Positions 1 to 9,946 are shown, numbered from the stretch's first letter. The stretch is 64,000 bases of DNA from Leptothermofonsia sp049200465 (GCF_049200465.1 NZ_CP120836.1:868001-932000); one strand, 5' to 3'. The notes: a model not told the origin generated them from the sequence alone. Made by a program: numbers and translations.

Positions 1-117
1 GCGCTTAAGCGCCTCTTTCACCCCAAACAAAACCCCTGAAATATTGATTTTGTTTTGGTGATCAGCTTCCTTATCACTAAACTCCCAGGAAAGCTGGACG
101 GCACCCTTCAATAGTAA

Positions 118-1281
118 CTATTGAGGTTGTTTAGAAGCAGATTGAGGTGCTTTAAGGGCAAGGGTTTCAACGAATGCGATCGCTTGAGGACTTTTTGCTA
201 TCCACACCTTTCGTTTTGCAATTACCTGGTCTAAGTAAGATTCAATTGTCTCTGGAATCAACAGAACTCCAAAATCATCGGGTACTTCTTCTTCCCTATA
301 TCCCAGCATTCGATTCAACACTAAGTCCCCAACCTTTTTAGTGTAATGAGAGTTATCCCAATAATATTTCATTCCATTGTGGATCGGCTCTGTAGTAATC
401 GTGTTATAGCCAGAAAAATCCCACACAGGAGTAATTTTAACTACCTCTCGCTTCCAGTCTTCAAACTTTGACCAGTGCCCCGCTACTCGTATTGCTTCAA
501 ATTGCGTTGCATGGGAAGGTGAAATAAATACTTTTAAGTCAATATTTCTTGCTTTGCAAATTTCAACTAGAGTACGAAAATCAGCTAAATAGGCTTGCGA
601 AAGTTGAAATTGTTTATAGTATTCCGCTGAATTCAAATATTCAGAAATACTTTGTTCAAATTGAACCTTCACTGGTTCCTTAACCTTTCCTCCATAAACA
701 TACCGCATTCCATTCGCAGCATAAAGGTAAAAAGCATCCAATTGAAAGCTTGCCTCTATCGTTTCCAGGCTGGCATTTAAGGCCATAGACGAAAGAGTGA
801 TTGCGAGCAGATCTTTCAGTTTATAAAAATGCTTACCTAATCGATTGTCAACAAAATCAGGTGCATTTTTATTATACCTATTAAACATAAAAAAGTCGAT
901 ACCAATCACAACCTGTTTTAAATTCGGTTGGTTAGCAAGAGCATGTTCAAAATAACGCCTTACCTCATACATATTCGGACCAACCAACCCTAAGTTGTAA
1001 ACTGATTGAGCCTTTGAGAAAGCAGGATGGGCCGGATCAAGCCCAAGATCAGTTCGAGACGAACCAAGTAAAACCACTTCAGGTTTTAGACGAATAATAT
1101 CTGCTGCTTTAAATAGTCTGACATTGCTAAATTGTCGGGGTTTGAGATCATTAAACCGTCGAATTTTTGGCGTGCCAATAACGCCATAGGGATCAATGGT
1201 AGCATTCACTAAACCTACTGTTACTGAACTCATCAGAGCGATCGCAAAAACCATCCAGTTAAACCGAAGATAGCGTTTCAT
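118..1281 (-). CDS. SGNH/AlgX-like protein, likely partner of the upstream MBOAT acyltransferase
   Basis: A 387-residue protein with an N-terminal hydrophobic segment (about residues 8-28), so probably anchored with its catalytic part outside the cytoplasm. GSSR near residue 73 could hold the nucleophilic serine, and DNSHY near residue 310 fits the Asp-x-x-His block of SGNH hydrolase folds, as in AlgJ/AlgX and DltD-type acetylation proteins. It starts 21 bp after the MBOAT gene on the same strand, so the two are probably one operon that O-acylates an exported polysaccharide or wall component. The family placement rests on these motifs and on context; the polymer acted on is unknown. Confidence 0.7.
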   Translation of the reverse strand: MKRYLRFNWMVFAIALMSSVTVGLVNATIDPYGVIGTPKIRRFNDLKPRQFSNVRLFKAADIIRLKPEVVLLGSSRTDLGLDPAHPAFSKAQSVYNLGLVGPNMYEVRRYFEHALANQPNLKQVVIGIDFFMFNRYNKNAPDFVDNRLGKHFYKLKDLLAITLSSMALNASLETIEASFQLDAFYLYAANGMRYVYGGKVKEPVKVQFEQSISEYLNSAEYYKQFQLSQAYLADFRTLVEICKARNIDLKVFISPSHATQFEAIRVAGHWSKFEDWKREVVKITPVWDFSGYNTITTEPIHNGMKYYWDNSHYTKKVGDLVLNRMLGYREEEVPDDFGVLLIPETIESYLDQVIAKRKVWIAKSPQAIAFVETLALKAPQSASKQPQ

Positions 1282-1302
1282 ATTACTTTTAGTATTTAAT
1301 CT

Positions 1303-2763
1303 TCAGAACTGAAAATACAAAAACTCAGAGACCCGATTTAGCGAAATCAGGCATAGTGCAGCAATGCCACCTAAACTAATTGCCCACAACCAGGATGGTT
1401 GAAACCGCTGAATAATTTGTTGAGTATTGGGTAGCCCAATAACCACTGCCAGAAGTAATATCAACACCATCAATCCCTGTTTGTAGTCTGATGGTAGATA
1501 CGGGAAACCCATAAACTCAACCTCTCGATAGCTCAACCAGGGCAACAAAACTTGAAATTTCTCAGGTAGGCTGATTCCGTTCATCCCCAGCATTGCTCTT
1601 ATCATTTCTAACGCTTCATTTAAGCTAGAAGCTCGAAAAATGACCCAGCTAAAAACAACAGCATTAAATGTCAAAAACCAGGCTAGAAAAGATGGCATTT
1701 TGATTCCAACTTTTCGCCAACCATGATTCGTTATCAAAAAAAGCCCATGTAGACCACCCCAAATCACGTAGGTCCACCCGGCACCGTGCCATAACCCACC
1801 TAATAGCATTGTGAGGAATAGATTAGTATACCGGCGTAATTCTCCTTTGCGACTTCCCCCCAGCGGAATATATAAATAGTCCCGCAGGAAATTAGACAGA
1901 GTCATATGCCAGCGTCGCCAGAAATCAATAATAGAAGTCGCTTTATAGGGAGAATTAAAATTAATTGGCAGATGGATATTAAACATTAGCCCTAAACCGA
2001 TCGCCATATCCGAGTAGCCAGAGAAGTCGAAATATAGTTGAAGCGTGTATGCGATCGCACCAAACCATGCCTCTATTAAGGTGAGATCCGATGCATGGCT
2101 GAACACGGTGTTGACCCAAGGTGAAACCGAATCAGCAATTAAAACCTTTTTAGCCAACCCCAAAGTAAAAAATGCCGAGCCTATTGCTAAATTCTTATGA
2201 GAAAAAACAAAATTTCGTAGCTTCTTAAACTCTGGAATCAACTCGTTGTAGCGTAGAATAGGGCCTGCAATCAACTGTGGAAAAAAGACAACAAATAAAA
2301 TGTAGGTAGAAAAACTATAGCCACTTTTAGTTTCGCCTCTATAGGAATCAACCAGGTAAGCAATTTGTGTAAAGCTATAAAAGGAAATTCCTAATGGCAG
2401 AGTGATATCAGGAACAGGAAGATCTATTTGAAAAATGTGATTAGTAGAAGTGACAATAAAAGCAGCATATTTGTAATAGCCTAATATTGTTAAATTAAAG
2501 CCAATACCTAACCACAGAAGTGTTTTAGCTAATTTAGTTCCAGACTCGGTAAGGTTTAACCAGTAGCCAAAAAAGAAATTACCTGCTACAGAAATAAGTA
2601 ACAGTGGGACATAAATTGGGCTCCAGTATCCATAGAATACAATTGAGCTGAGAATTAGCCAGTAAGTTGCAGCCTTTAAGAGTCGAGATTTTGCCAACCC
2701 AAAAAAGACGATCGCCGTTATTGGCAAAAAACAAAAGATGAACTCGTAGGAATTAAATAGCAA
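1303..2763 (-). CDS. MBOAT family membrane O-acyltransferase (AlgI-like)
   Basis: A 486-residue polytopic membrane protein with many hydrophobic helices from residue 8 to the C-terminus. The AlgI/DltB signature is clear: the PLGISFYSF region, the DFWRRWHMTLSNFLRDYLYIPLGG block (two adjacent parts of one conserved stretch) and GLWHGAGWTY, which contains the presumed catalytic histidine. MBOAT proteins of this class pass acetyl groups across the membrane to a periplasmic partner that esterifies a polysaccharide; the following gene supplies a plausible partner. The length is typical of AlgI proteins. The substrate cannot be read from the sequence. Confidence 0.9.
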   Translation of the reverse strand: MLFNSYEFIFCFLPITAIVFFGLAKSRLLKAATYWLILSSIVFYGYWSPIYVPLLLISVAGNFFFGYWLNLTESGTKLAKTLLWLGIGFNLTILGYYKYAAFIVTSTNHIFQIDLPVPDITLPLGISFYSFTQIAYLVDSYRGETKSGYSFSTYILFVVFFPQLIAGPILRYNELIPEFKKLRNFVFSHKNLAIGSAFFTLGLAKKVLIADSVSPWVNTVFSHASDLTLIEAWFGAIAYTLQLYFDFSGYSDMAIGLGLMFNIHLPINFNSPYKATSIIDFWRRWHMTLSNFLRDYLYIPLGGSRKGELRRYTNLFLTMLLGGLWHGAGWTYVIWGGLHGLFLITNHGWRKVGIKMPSFLAWFLTFNAVVFSWVIFRASSLNEALEMIRAMLGMNGISLPEKFQVLLPWLSYREVEFMGFPYLPSDYKQGLMVLILLLAVVIGLPNTQQIIQRFQPSWLWAISLGGIAALCLISLNRVSEFLYFQF

Positions 2764-3117
2764 GGCTGTCTTACTCCTTTCATCGAAGCAGGATTGATAG
2801 AAGCAAATGATGATTGAGTAAATGAAACAATGATGAGTTCAACTCTTCAAGTGTATTGAACATTACCTATTAATCAGATTTTAACTATCAATTAGAAAAT
2901 GCAAAATCCGAGATTGGCTTTCAGATTTAACCTAAAAGAAAGAGATTGACGAGGAATGAAATCATTGATCTCATTCCATTGGCTAAGTTTGATCTGGATT
3001 GAGCTTGATCCGAATATATTTCCGCCTTATGGAACGAACACTATCCATTAGCTGGTTGACTGACAAATCTTTTTTGACAGGCTGGGTTGAACAACGTGAA
3101 ACTCAACACCAGCTTAA

Positions 3118-3227
3118 TACCAATTCAATATGAGGATGCGTAGAATCAGAACCCTCTGTAGTCCTCCTTAGTAAGGGGGACGGCGACAGCTGGGAGTGAT
3201 AATGCACAGCTTCATAAAACATTGGTA
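3118..3227. repeat. possible small MITE with TACCAAT/ATTGGTA ends
   Basis: A 110-bp segment starts TACCAATTCA and ends ACATTGGTA, giving 7-bp terminal inverted repeats that begin with TA. The degraded IS630-type element at 55519-56433 also starts TACCAATTC and ends GAATTGGTA, so this could be a non-autonomous derivative. The internal sequences are not obviously related, so the link is tentative. Confidence 0.35.
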
Positions 3228-3304
3228 TAAGTTCTATTGGGTTACGTTAAACTAACCTGCATCAGGAGCAGGATTTGGGGAGTTTTGTCAGTTAAGTATA
3301 TCCA

Positions 3305-3412
3305 CTAGTACAGCAAAACAAAAGTTTTGTTGGGGACGCAGGGGTTCTACCCCTGCTTGGGGGCGAAGTCCTCAATTCCTCGAATTGCAAAATTTAGTGT
3401 TTGCAACACTAG
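3305..3412. repeat. palindromic repeat, CTAGT...GCAAA end family
   Basis: It begins CTAGTACAGCAAAAC and ends GTTTGCAACACTAG, so the ends are imperfect inverted repeats. Inside are the nested hairpin words CAGGGGTTCTACCCCTG and GGGGGCGAAGTCCTC. Related copies lie at 29381-29491 (opposite orientation) and at the right edge of the window from about 63950. Confidence 0.75.
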
Positions 3413-3466
3413 CCTTACTGAGCAGTATTTAGTCCTTACTGAGCAGTATTTAGTGCAGTATTTAGT
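3413..3466. repeat. 21-bp tandem repeat, 2.5 copies
   Basis: The unit CCTTACTGAGCAGTATTTAGT occurs twice in full and is followed by a partial third copy (GCAGTATTTAGT). It directly abuts the palindromic repeat on its left. Confidence 0.85.
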
Positions 3467-4284
3467 TGGAATGTCTAGCTTTATGCTGCTGCGGCTAAAA
3501 TGCCAGCAGGTCTTCAGCAATTGTAAAAAGCTCCTGGGCAATTCAGGGGGGAGTCAAGCCACCCTGAATTCTTACAGTAGGAATCTTTTGAAGAAAAACT
3601 TCAGTTTTGACAAAGGTAGCACCCTTTAGCAGCGGTTGCTGAATCTTCGTCAAAGAAGCTAAGGTAATGAAATCTGAGTTGAACATATTGATAAATCTCT
3701 GAGAGCTACACTCAGGGGTCACATGCAGATTACATGCGCTCAATCAAAACATAGTCTCAGGCTTAAACAGCTCTTGATTATAATATGGCGTGACAATCTT
3801 AAAAAAGACAAAGAAAAAACGGTTTCCTCAAGGATTTCACAATCAGTTCGGAAAATTTCATCTTTTCTTTAAAGGAGGCTTTAACCTGCTGATATCTTCC
3901 ATTCGTCTTTTTAGATGTGAGATCGCTTCTAATAATTTAATAACCATTACTGAATGCCAGAATAGGCAGGATAGCCGCTTACTCACAAGTTTGAGCTTCA
4001 CTCACAAGTTTGAGCTATAGAGTGACGAATACAAACGCCTTTCGCCCATCTTTCAGGGAAAATTGAATGACTCCAATAACCTTCAATCAGAGGAATCCCT
4101 CAGGCCAGGAACGCCATTGAGCAAGTCTACTGCTTACTCACAAGTCGTCCAAATTGGAGGGGAGAAGGGCGATCGCAACTTTGTAGCAGAAACCTAAGCG
4201 CTAGTTTGAGGGTGGAAGGAAGCTCAATGGATTCTTGCTATGCTGGCTTGAAAGCCCAACACCGGGTTGTTTTTGAGAGAGTGG

Positions 4285-4312
4285 GTACAAGCGGATAGCC
4301 ATCCGCTTGTAC
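4285..4312. repeat. perfect 12-bp inverted repeat downstream of rpmB
   Basis: GTACAAGCGGAT is followed after the 4-nt loop AGCC by its exact reverse complement ATCCGCTTGTAC. It lies about 90 bp past the rpmB stop on the transcribed side. The stem is strong enough for a transcription end or an RNA-stabilising hairpin, but no T-run follows on either strand, so a standard intrinsic terminator is not supported. Confidence 0.6.
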
Positions 4313-4402
4313 AGATCCCAAGTAGCAGAGGACACAATATGAAGCTGTGCCGAAGAAAACCCCTTTTCCTGCTGGAGTGAACGCAGGCCATGGGAGCCTG
4401 AT

Positions 4403-4639
4403 TCAAAACTTGCTGAGATCGATCCCTGCTTCTTTCGCAAAGGTTGAAAGGCTCTTGCTTTCCAGGGTTTTGATTGCCTTCGTGGAGAGTCGCAACCGAA
4501 CCCAGCGGTTGCCTTCTGCCCACCAAAGCCTCTTCCATTGCAGGTTGACTTCTTGAAGCTTTTTGGTGCGCCGGTGAGAGTGGGAAACGGCATAGGCATT
4601 GTTCGCCTGTTTGCCGGTAAGTTGACATTTACGAGCCAT
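4403..4639 (-). CDS. rpmB: 50S ribosomal protein L28 (bL28)
   Basis: A 78-residue basic protein starting MARKCQLTGKQANNAYAVSH, the recognisable N-terminus of cyanobacterial and plastid bL28, a component of the large ribosomal subunit. A GGAGA ribosome-binding site lies 5 bp before the ATG. It follows htpG on the same strand with a 140-bp gap, an order I recall from other cyanobacteria. Overlapping longer frames on the same strand are out of frame and have no ribosomal or other homology that I can see. Confidence 0.95.
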   Translation of the reverse strand: MARKCQLTGKQANNAYAVSHSHRRTKKLQEVNLQWKRLWWAEGNRWVRLRLSTKAIKTLESKSLSTFAKEAGIDLSKF

Positions 4640-4779
4640 TGCAGTCTCCAGGATTACCCTTCAGATTTTTTGTCCAGCCTCTCATTATAAATGAATGAGG
4701 GATAGATGGGGTGAAGGTCAGTCATCTACCTGTCCACCCATCCACCCTCCCGCTCCATCCCTTGCTCTTTCCCTCTACC

Positions 4780-6852
4780 TCAGGCTGTAGCCTTCTCAGT
4801 AAGGCGAGTTAACAGTTGATTCGAGCGTTCGATGAAGGCTTTCATTCCTTCGGCGTCGAAGCCTTTTTGAGCCATCAGTGCCAGATCATAGACATGGTGG
4901 CAAATAAGGGTTGCCAGTTCAGCAGAGGGGGATTGCCCTTCGCTTTGAAGGATGGCTCCCTGGTTGAGGGATACCAGGTTTTGAATCAGGGGATGGGCGG
5001 TGTTGATCAGCAGGATGTGTTCTTCGGGAAACTCGATGACCTGTTGCTGGAGAAGAGCATTCATTTCCCGCAGGCGGCGCAGGTGTTCTGGCAGGAGGAT
5101 GATCGCCGGGGGTGTACCCTGCGGATCATCCGCCTTCAAAGCTTCGGTGCGGATTGTTACCTTAGGACGATTGAGGGCTTTCTCAAACAGTTCCTTAATT
5201 TGCTCACTGCGGGTTTTGTTCGTCGTGGGATCTACAATCTCCGATTTCTGTTCCTTATCCAGCAGGGTATCGTCCAGGTCAGCATCAACACGGGAGAATT
5301 TGACTTCGGGATGTTCCCGTTCCAGAAAGCTGACGAAGTGGGTATCAATGAAAGAATCCATGAACAGGACTTCTAGCCCCTGCTTCTTGTGCAGTTCGAC
5401 GTAGGTTGCCTGGGATACTTCGTCGGTGCAGTAGAAGACGCGGTTTTCGTGGCGGGATTTGTTGCGCTCCAAATATTCCTTGAGGGTGGTGTAGGAGGGT
5501 GTGGGGTGTGGGGTTTGGGATGTGGGAGAAGAGGGGGAGGTTACGTCCTGCCAGACATCGCCTTCTGGCGATTGAACCTGTGCTGCTGAAGGCTCTGTTG
5601 AGGTTTCTCCTGACCCCTGTTCCTTAGCTCCTGTCCCTTGCCAGGTGGTGCGGAAGATCAGAATATCCTCAACCTGCTTCTTAAATTTGTCGTCATTGAT
5701 GGAGCCGAATTTGACAAAGGTGCCGAGGTCTTGCCAGCAACGGATGTATTCTTCGCGGTTGTCATGGTATAGCTCTTTGAGGCGATCGCCCACCTTTTTG
5801 GCAATGTAGTCGGCAATGCGGCGGACGGTGCGATCGTTCTGCAAGAAACTGCGGGAGACGTTGAGGGGAATGTCTACACTGTCAATCACGCCACGCAGGG
5901 GCAGCAGAAATCTGGGAATGACTTCTTCGCAGTTATCGCTAACGAAGACCTGGTTGCAAAAGAGTTTGATCTGTCCCCTGGTGGTATCGACATCAGGTTT
6001 GAGTTTGGGGAAGTAGAGGATGCCGTTGACGACGAAGGGGTAGTCGGTATTAAGGTGAACCCAGAGGAGTGGGTCTTCCTGGAAGGGGTAGAGATAGCGG
6101 TAAAATTCCAGATAGTCCTCTTTGCTGAGGGAGTTGGGGGCTTCTTTCCAGGGCGCTTTCTGGCGATTGATTTGCTCTGGAGCTTTTTCTTCGGCAGCGG
6201 CTTCTCCTTCCTTGGGGGGCTCAATGACTTCGAGCTTGATCGGGTAAGGCATGAAGTCGCAGTATTTTTTGATCAGGGAGCGAATGCGGTAGGGCTCCAG
6301 GTATTCTTGTTCTTCTTCTTGCAGGGTAAGGGTGACGGTGGTGCCGCGATCGCGTCGCTCTGACTCAGACAGCTTGAACTCGGTGGAACCATCACAGGCC
6401 CAGTTGACAGGTTGCGCACCTGGTTGGTAAGAGAGAGTATCAATTTCTACGTGGCTGGCAACCATGAAGGAAGAGTAGAAGCCCAGCCCAAAGTGACCAA
6501 TGATTTGCTGATCGACACTTGCTTTGTATTTCTGGACAAACTCTTCGGCACTGGAGAAAGCGACCTGGTTGATGTATTTCTTCACCTCATCAGCAGTCAT
6601 GCCGATGCCATTATCCGAAACAGCAAGGGTTTTCTTTTCTTTGTCGATGGTGATGATAATTTCAGGATCACCCAGATCGCCGGAGTATTCGCCGGAGTGG
6701 GACACCATCTTTAACTTATTGATGGCGTCTACGGCATTCGATACCAGTTCTCTGAGAAAGATTTCGTGGTCGGAGTAGAGCCATTTCTTGATGATTGGAA
6801 AGATGTTTTCGGTATGAATACTGATATTGCCCTGTTCCAGGATGGTTGTCAT
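4780..6852 (-). CDS. htpG: molecular chaperone HtpG (Hsp90)
   Basis: A 690-residue Hsp90 with the full N-domain ATPase signatures: ELVSNAVDAINK near residue 35, DNGIGM near 80 and GHFGLGFYSSFMVA near 118. Middle and C-terminal dimerisation domains follow. HtpG is an ATP-dependent cytosolic chaperone; in cyanobacteria it is linked to heat and oxidative stress and phycobilisome maturation. The protein is somewhat longer than usual because residues about 405-454, between the middle and C-terminal parts, are low-complexity (Ser/Pro/Thr/Gly) and encoded by spacer-like C/T-rich DNA. No CIRCE operator (TTAGCACTC-N9-GAGTGCTAA) is visible upstream. Confidence 0.97.
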   Translation of the reverse strand: MTTILEQGNISIHTENIFPIIKKWLYSDHEIFLRELVSNAVDAINKLKMVSHSGEYSGDLGDPEIIITIDKEKKTLAVSDNGIGMTADEVKKYINQVAFSSAEEFVQKYKASVDQQIIGHFGLGFYSSFMVASHVEIDTLSYQPGAQPVNWACDGSTEFKLSESERRDRGTTVTLTLQEEEQEYLEPYRIRSLIKKYCDFMPYPIKLEVIEPPKEGEAAAEEKAPEQINRQKAPWKEAPNSLSKEDYLEFYRYLYPFQEDPLLWVHLNTDYPFVVNGILYFPKLKPDVDTTRGQIKLFCNQVFVSDNCEEVIPRFLLPLRGVIDSVDIPLNVSRSFLQNDRTVRRIADYIAKKVGDRLKELYHDNREEYIRCWQDLGTFVKFGSINDDKFKKQVEDILIFRTTWQGTGAKEQGSGETSTEPSAAQVQSPEGDVWQDVTSPSSPTSQTPHPTPSYTTLKEYLERNKSRHENRVFYCTDEVSQATYVELHKKQGLEVLFMDSFIDTHFVSFLEREHPEVKFSRVDADLDDTLLDKEQKSEIVDPTTNKTRSEQIKELFEKALNRPKVTIRTEALKADDPQGTPPAIILLPEHLRRLREMNALLQQQVIEFPEEHILLINTAHPLIQNLVSLNQGAILQSEGQSPSAELATLICHHVYDLALMAQKGFDAEGMKAFIERSNQLLTRLTEKATA

Positions 6853-7255
6853 AGTCCCTTTTGTGGTGAATTAGAAGGCTTTAGAGGTTATTTTCCGTTT
6901 GGATGAGGCGCTCGCTTTCATTCTAATGGAGTCTGATTACCGAATAGAAAGATCGGATTTCCCTACATTAAAAGCGATTTGGGAGTAGGGAGAGATGAGC
7001 ATGGGGGAAGCGAAGGAGTGAAGAGCGGCGGGAACAAACTGGGCAACAGTGAGTCTTCGGCTTGTTGGAACTGGTTGAAGGGTTTGTAGCCAGTATCTAT
7101 GGCGAAAAAAGCGTATTTGATTTTTTTATTGGTGGCGATCAAAAGTTATTGGTGGCGATCAAAAGAGTGCCTGGAAAAATTCGGCAAAGTTCTCTTGAAG
7201 TTCTCTTTATTTACGCCCTGCTGGTCTACAGCGGGCTATTTATTAAAACTATCCT
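6853..7255. other. spacer between htpG and clpB
   Basis: About 400 bp without a convincing gene; a 65-codon frame here looks random and runs through a duplicated 20-mer (GTTATTGGTGGCGATCAAAA, about 7132-7171). It must contain the htpG promoter, but I cannot assign the -35/-10 boxes with confidence. Confidence 0.5.
7215..7236 (-). terminator. possible clpB transcription-end hairpin
   Basis: On the minus strand, 20 bp past the clpB stop, GCCCGCTG pairs with CAGCAGGGC across a short loop with one bulged A. There is no proper T-run after it, so this is a weak terminator candidate. Confidence 0.35.
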
Positions 7256-9946
7256 TTAATGTAGAGCTTTGTTAGTCTGGTAGACTCGCGAAACTGTGAT
7301 GGTAGAGTTATCAACAGTGGAGGGCTTTTTTTTGAACGTGAGGCGATTGCCGACGAGATCAATCAAAATTGTATCGCCTTCCACAAAGACATTCTCCAAA
7401 ATTTTGGTGGCGATCGGGTTCTGTAATTCTCGCTGAATGGCACGCTTCAATGGACGAGCTCCGTAGGTGGGATCGTACCCTACTTCGGCAATGTAATCCT
7501 GGGCGGCAGGGCTGATTTCTAGCTTCAGCTTTTGATCAGCCAGCATTTCCTGAATCCGCTTGATCTGTAATCCGACAATTTGGCTCAGTTCACTGCGATT
7601 AAGGGGATGGAAGAGGATGAGCTCATCAACCCGGTTCAGAAATTCGGGGCGGAAGTGTTTGCGCAGGGCACTCATCACGCGCTTCTGCATTTCTTCGTAA
7701 CGAGAGTCGTCACCAGAAACATCCAAAATATGGTCGCTACCAATATTACTGGTCATGACAATGACCGTGTTGCGGAAATCGACCGTGCGCCCTTGAGAAT
7801 CCGTAATGCGTCCGTCATCCAACACCTGCAAAAGAATATTGAACACATCCTGATGAGCTTTCTCGACTTCATCAAATAGCACGACGGAATAGGGTTTGCG
7901 ACGGACAGCTTCGGAAAGCTGCCCTCCCTCTTCGTAGCCAACATAGCCTGGAGGAGCCCCAATCAGACGGGCAACGGAGTGTTTTTCCATGTACTCCGAC
8001 ATGTCGATGCGAACCAGAGCATCGTCGGAGTCAAACAGAAATTGGGCCAGGGCGCGGGCCAGTTCGGTTTTGCCAACTCCGGTTGGTCCCATAAACAGGA
8101 AGGAGCCTATCGGTCGGGCGAGGTCTTTCATCCCGGCACGGGCGCGGCGGATAGCGGCGGCGACGGCTTCGACGGCTTCGTGCTGACCAACGACCCGTTC
8201 ATGCAGATGCTTTTCCAGTTGAAGCAGTTTTTGACGTTCAGATTCCAGCAGGCGGTTGACGGGGATGCCAGTCCAGCGGGCAACGATCTCGGCGATGTCC
8301 GATTCGGTGACCTGTTCCCGCAGGAGAGCGGAACCATTGGTCTGAATTTCCAGTAACCGGGCTTCCTGGGCTTCGCGATCGCGTTGCACAGCTTCCAACT
8401 TGCCATATTTCAGCTGAGCCGCGGTATTTAAATCATAGGCACGCTCGGCTTGTTCGATCTGCACTCGAAGTTGGTCTTCTTCTTCTTTGAGGTGCTTGAT
8501 CTTATCGAGTACCTGCTTTTCGCCTTGCCATTGAGTGTCTAGCCGGGTCTGTTTTTGGGCCAGGTCGGCAATTTCCTGTTCAATCCGGGCCAGGCGCTCT
8601 TTGGAAGCCCGTGTAGAGGCCAGGGCTCCCATTTGATCTTCGCCCTTGAGGGAAAGTTTTTCCATCTCTAACTGCATCAGGCGGCGATCGATCATTTCCA
8701 GTTCTGCCGGTTTTGATGTGATTTCCATCTTCAGTTTGGCAGCAGCTTCGTCCACTAGGTCGATCGCCTTATCGGGCAAAAAGCGATCGGAGATATAACG
8801 AGAGGAAAGCGTTGCTGCAGCAACCAGGGCAGAATCTGTAATTTTGACGCCATGATGGGTTTCGTAGCGATCTTTTAGCCCACGTAGAATAGAAATGGTA
8901 TCTTCTACACTGGGCTGATCTACAAACACCTGCTGGAAGCGGCGCTCCAGAGCCGCATCCTTTTCAATGTACTTGCGATACTCATCCAGGGTGGTGGCTC
9001 CAATGCAGCGCAGTTCACCCCGTGCCAGCATGGGCTTGAGCAGATTTCCGGCATCCATTGTGCCCTGGGTGGAACCAGTGCCAATTACGGTGTGCAGTTC
9101 GTCAATGAACAACACAATCTGACCATCGGAATGGATGACCTCCTTCAGCACAGAACGCAGCCGATTTTCAAAATCGCCCCGATACTTGGCTCCGGCAATC
9201 AGAGAGCCCATGTCCAGGGCAATCAGGCGACGGTTTTTGAGCGATTCGGGAACGTCACCATTGACAATGCGCTGGGCCAACCCTTCGGCGATCGCCGTCT
9301 TTCCCACCCCTGGCTCTCCAATCAGCACTGGATTATTTTTCGTACGCCGAGAAAGTACCTGGATCACCCGACGAATCTCTTCATCCCGACCAATGACGGG
9401 ATCAGTTTTGCCAGCCTTGGCTTGTTCAGTCAGATCGCGCCCGTATTTCTCCAGCGCCGCGTAACGGGATTCGGGGTTTTGATCGGTGACTTTCTGGCTC
9501 CCTCGCAGTTCTTTAATAACTGCTTCTAGCCGCTTCGGTTCCAGGTTAAGAAGCTTAAGCGTGCGCAGCCCCAGACGTGGATCTACCGAGTAGCTCAGCA
9601 GCAGATGTTCAATTGAAATGAAGTTATCCTGCCATGCCTGGCGGGTTTCTTCTGCCCGGTCTAACAGGACATCCAGATTGCGCCCCAGATAAATGTTTTC
9701 GATGTTGGTGTTGTAGACCTTGGACTGAGAACGGGTAAACTTATCGATTTCCTGAAGTAAACGTGCAATGTCTACCCCTGCCCGGGTCAGTACCTGTGTC
9801 GCCAGGCCCTCTGGCTGCTCCAACAAGGCAATCATTAAATGTTCAACTTCCAGGTTTTGTTGCTTGTAGCGACGGGCAATATCCTGGGATTGAACGATCG
9901 CTTCCCACGCTTTGTCTGTAAATTTGTTTGGATCCGTAGGCTGCAT
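7256..9946 (-). CDS. clpB: ATP-dependent disaggregase ClpB
   Basis: An 896-residue Hsp100 protein with all expected parts: double Clp-N domain (residues 1-150), first AAA module with Walker A GEPGVGKT at 210-217 and Walker B LFIDE, a long Glu/Lys/Gln-rich coiled-coil middle domain (about 410-530), second AAA module with GPTGVGKT near 610 and VVLFDE, and the C-terminal small domain. The middle domain separates ClpB from ClpC/ClpA. It extracts and refolds aggregated proteins with DnaK in the cytosol. Cyanobacteria commonly have two ClpB paralogues; the opening MQPTDPNKFT resembles ClpB1, but I do not assign the paralogue firmly. Confidence 0.96.
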   Translation of the reverse strand: MQPTDPNKFTDKAWEAIVQSQDIARRYKQQNLEVEHLMIALLEQPEGLATQVLTRAGVDIARLLQEIDKFTRSQSKVYNTNIENIYLGRNLDVLLDRAEETRQAWQDNFISIEHLLLSYSVDPRLGLRTLKLLNLEPKRLEAVIKELRGSQKVTDQNPESRYAALEKYGRDLTEQAKAGKTDPVIGRDEEIRRVIQVLSRRTKNNPVLIGEPGVGKTAIAEGLAQRIVNGDVPESLKNRRLIALDMGSLIAGAKYRGDFENRLRSVLKEVIHSDGQIVLFIDELHTVIGTGSTQGTMDAGNLLKPMLARGELRCIGATTLDEYRKYIEKDAALERRFQQVFVDQPSVEDTISILRGLKDRYETHHGVKITDSALVAAATLSSRYISDRFLPDKAIDLVDEAAAKLKMEITSKPAELEMIDRRLMQLEMEKLSLKGEDQMGALASTRASKERLARIEQEIADLAQKQTRLDTQWQGEKQVLDKIKHLKEEEDQLRVQIEQAERAYDLNTAAQLKYGKLEAVQRDREAQEARLLEIQTNGSALLREQVTESDIAEIVARWTGIPVNRLLESERQKLLQLEKHLHERVVGQHEAVEAVAAAIRRARAGMKDLARPIGSFLFMGPTGVGKTELARALAQFLFDSDDALVRIDMSEYMEKHSVARLIGAPPGYVGYEEGGQLSEAVRRKPYSVVLFDEVEKAHQDVFNILLQVLDDGRITDSQGRTVDFRNTVIVMTSNIGSDHILDVSGDDSRYEEMQKRVMSALRKHFRPEFLNRVDELILFHPLNRSELSQIVGLQIKRIQEMLADQKLKLEISPAAQDYIAEVGYDPTYGARPLKRAIQRELQNPIATKILENVFVEGDTILIDLVGNRLTFKKKPSTVDNSTITVSRVYQTNKALH

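Larger units (their letters stand above)
2764..4402. other. gene-free spacer rich in repeats
   Basis: About 1.6 kb between the MBOAT gene and rpmB without a convincing gene. The open frames here are short, overlap one another on both strands and cover repeats. It holds a small inverted-repeat element (3118-3227), a palindromic repeat (3305-3412), a tandem repeat (3413-3466), a duplicated phrase ACAAGTTTGAGCT near 3985-4017 and a perfect 12-bp hairpin (4285-4312). The rest shows nothing I can name. Confidence 0.6.

Noticed and set aside
3327..3629. 100-codon frame in the spacer 2764-4402
   Set aside because: It reads through a palindromic repeat and a 21-bp tandem repeat, so the sequence reflects repeats and not a gene.
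4201..4628. Two open frames of about 130 codons overlapping rpmB on the same strand
   Set aside because: They are out of frame with bL28, whose sequence is unmistakable, and their peptides look random.
4816..5376. 186-codon open frame antisense to htpG
   Set aside because: Shadow of the conserved htpG coding sequence; codon bias of the sense gene opens the antisense frame.
9092..9529. 145-codon frame antisense to clpB
   Set aside because: Entirely inside the first AAA module of clpB and without homology that I can see.
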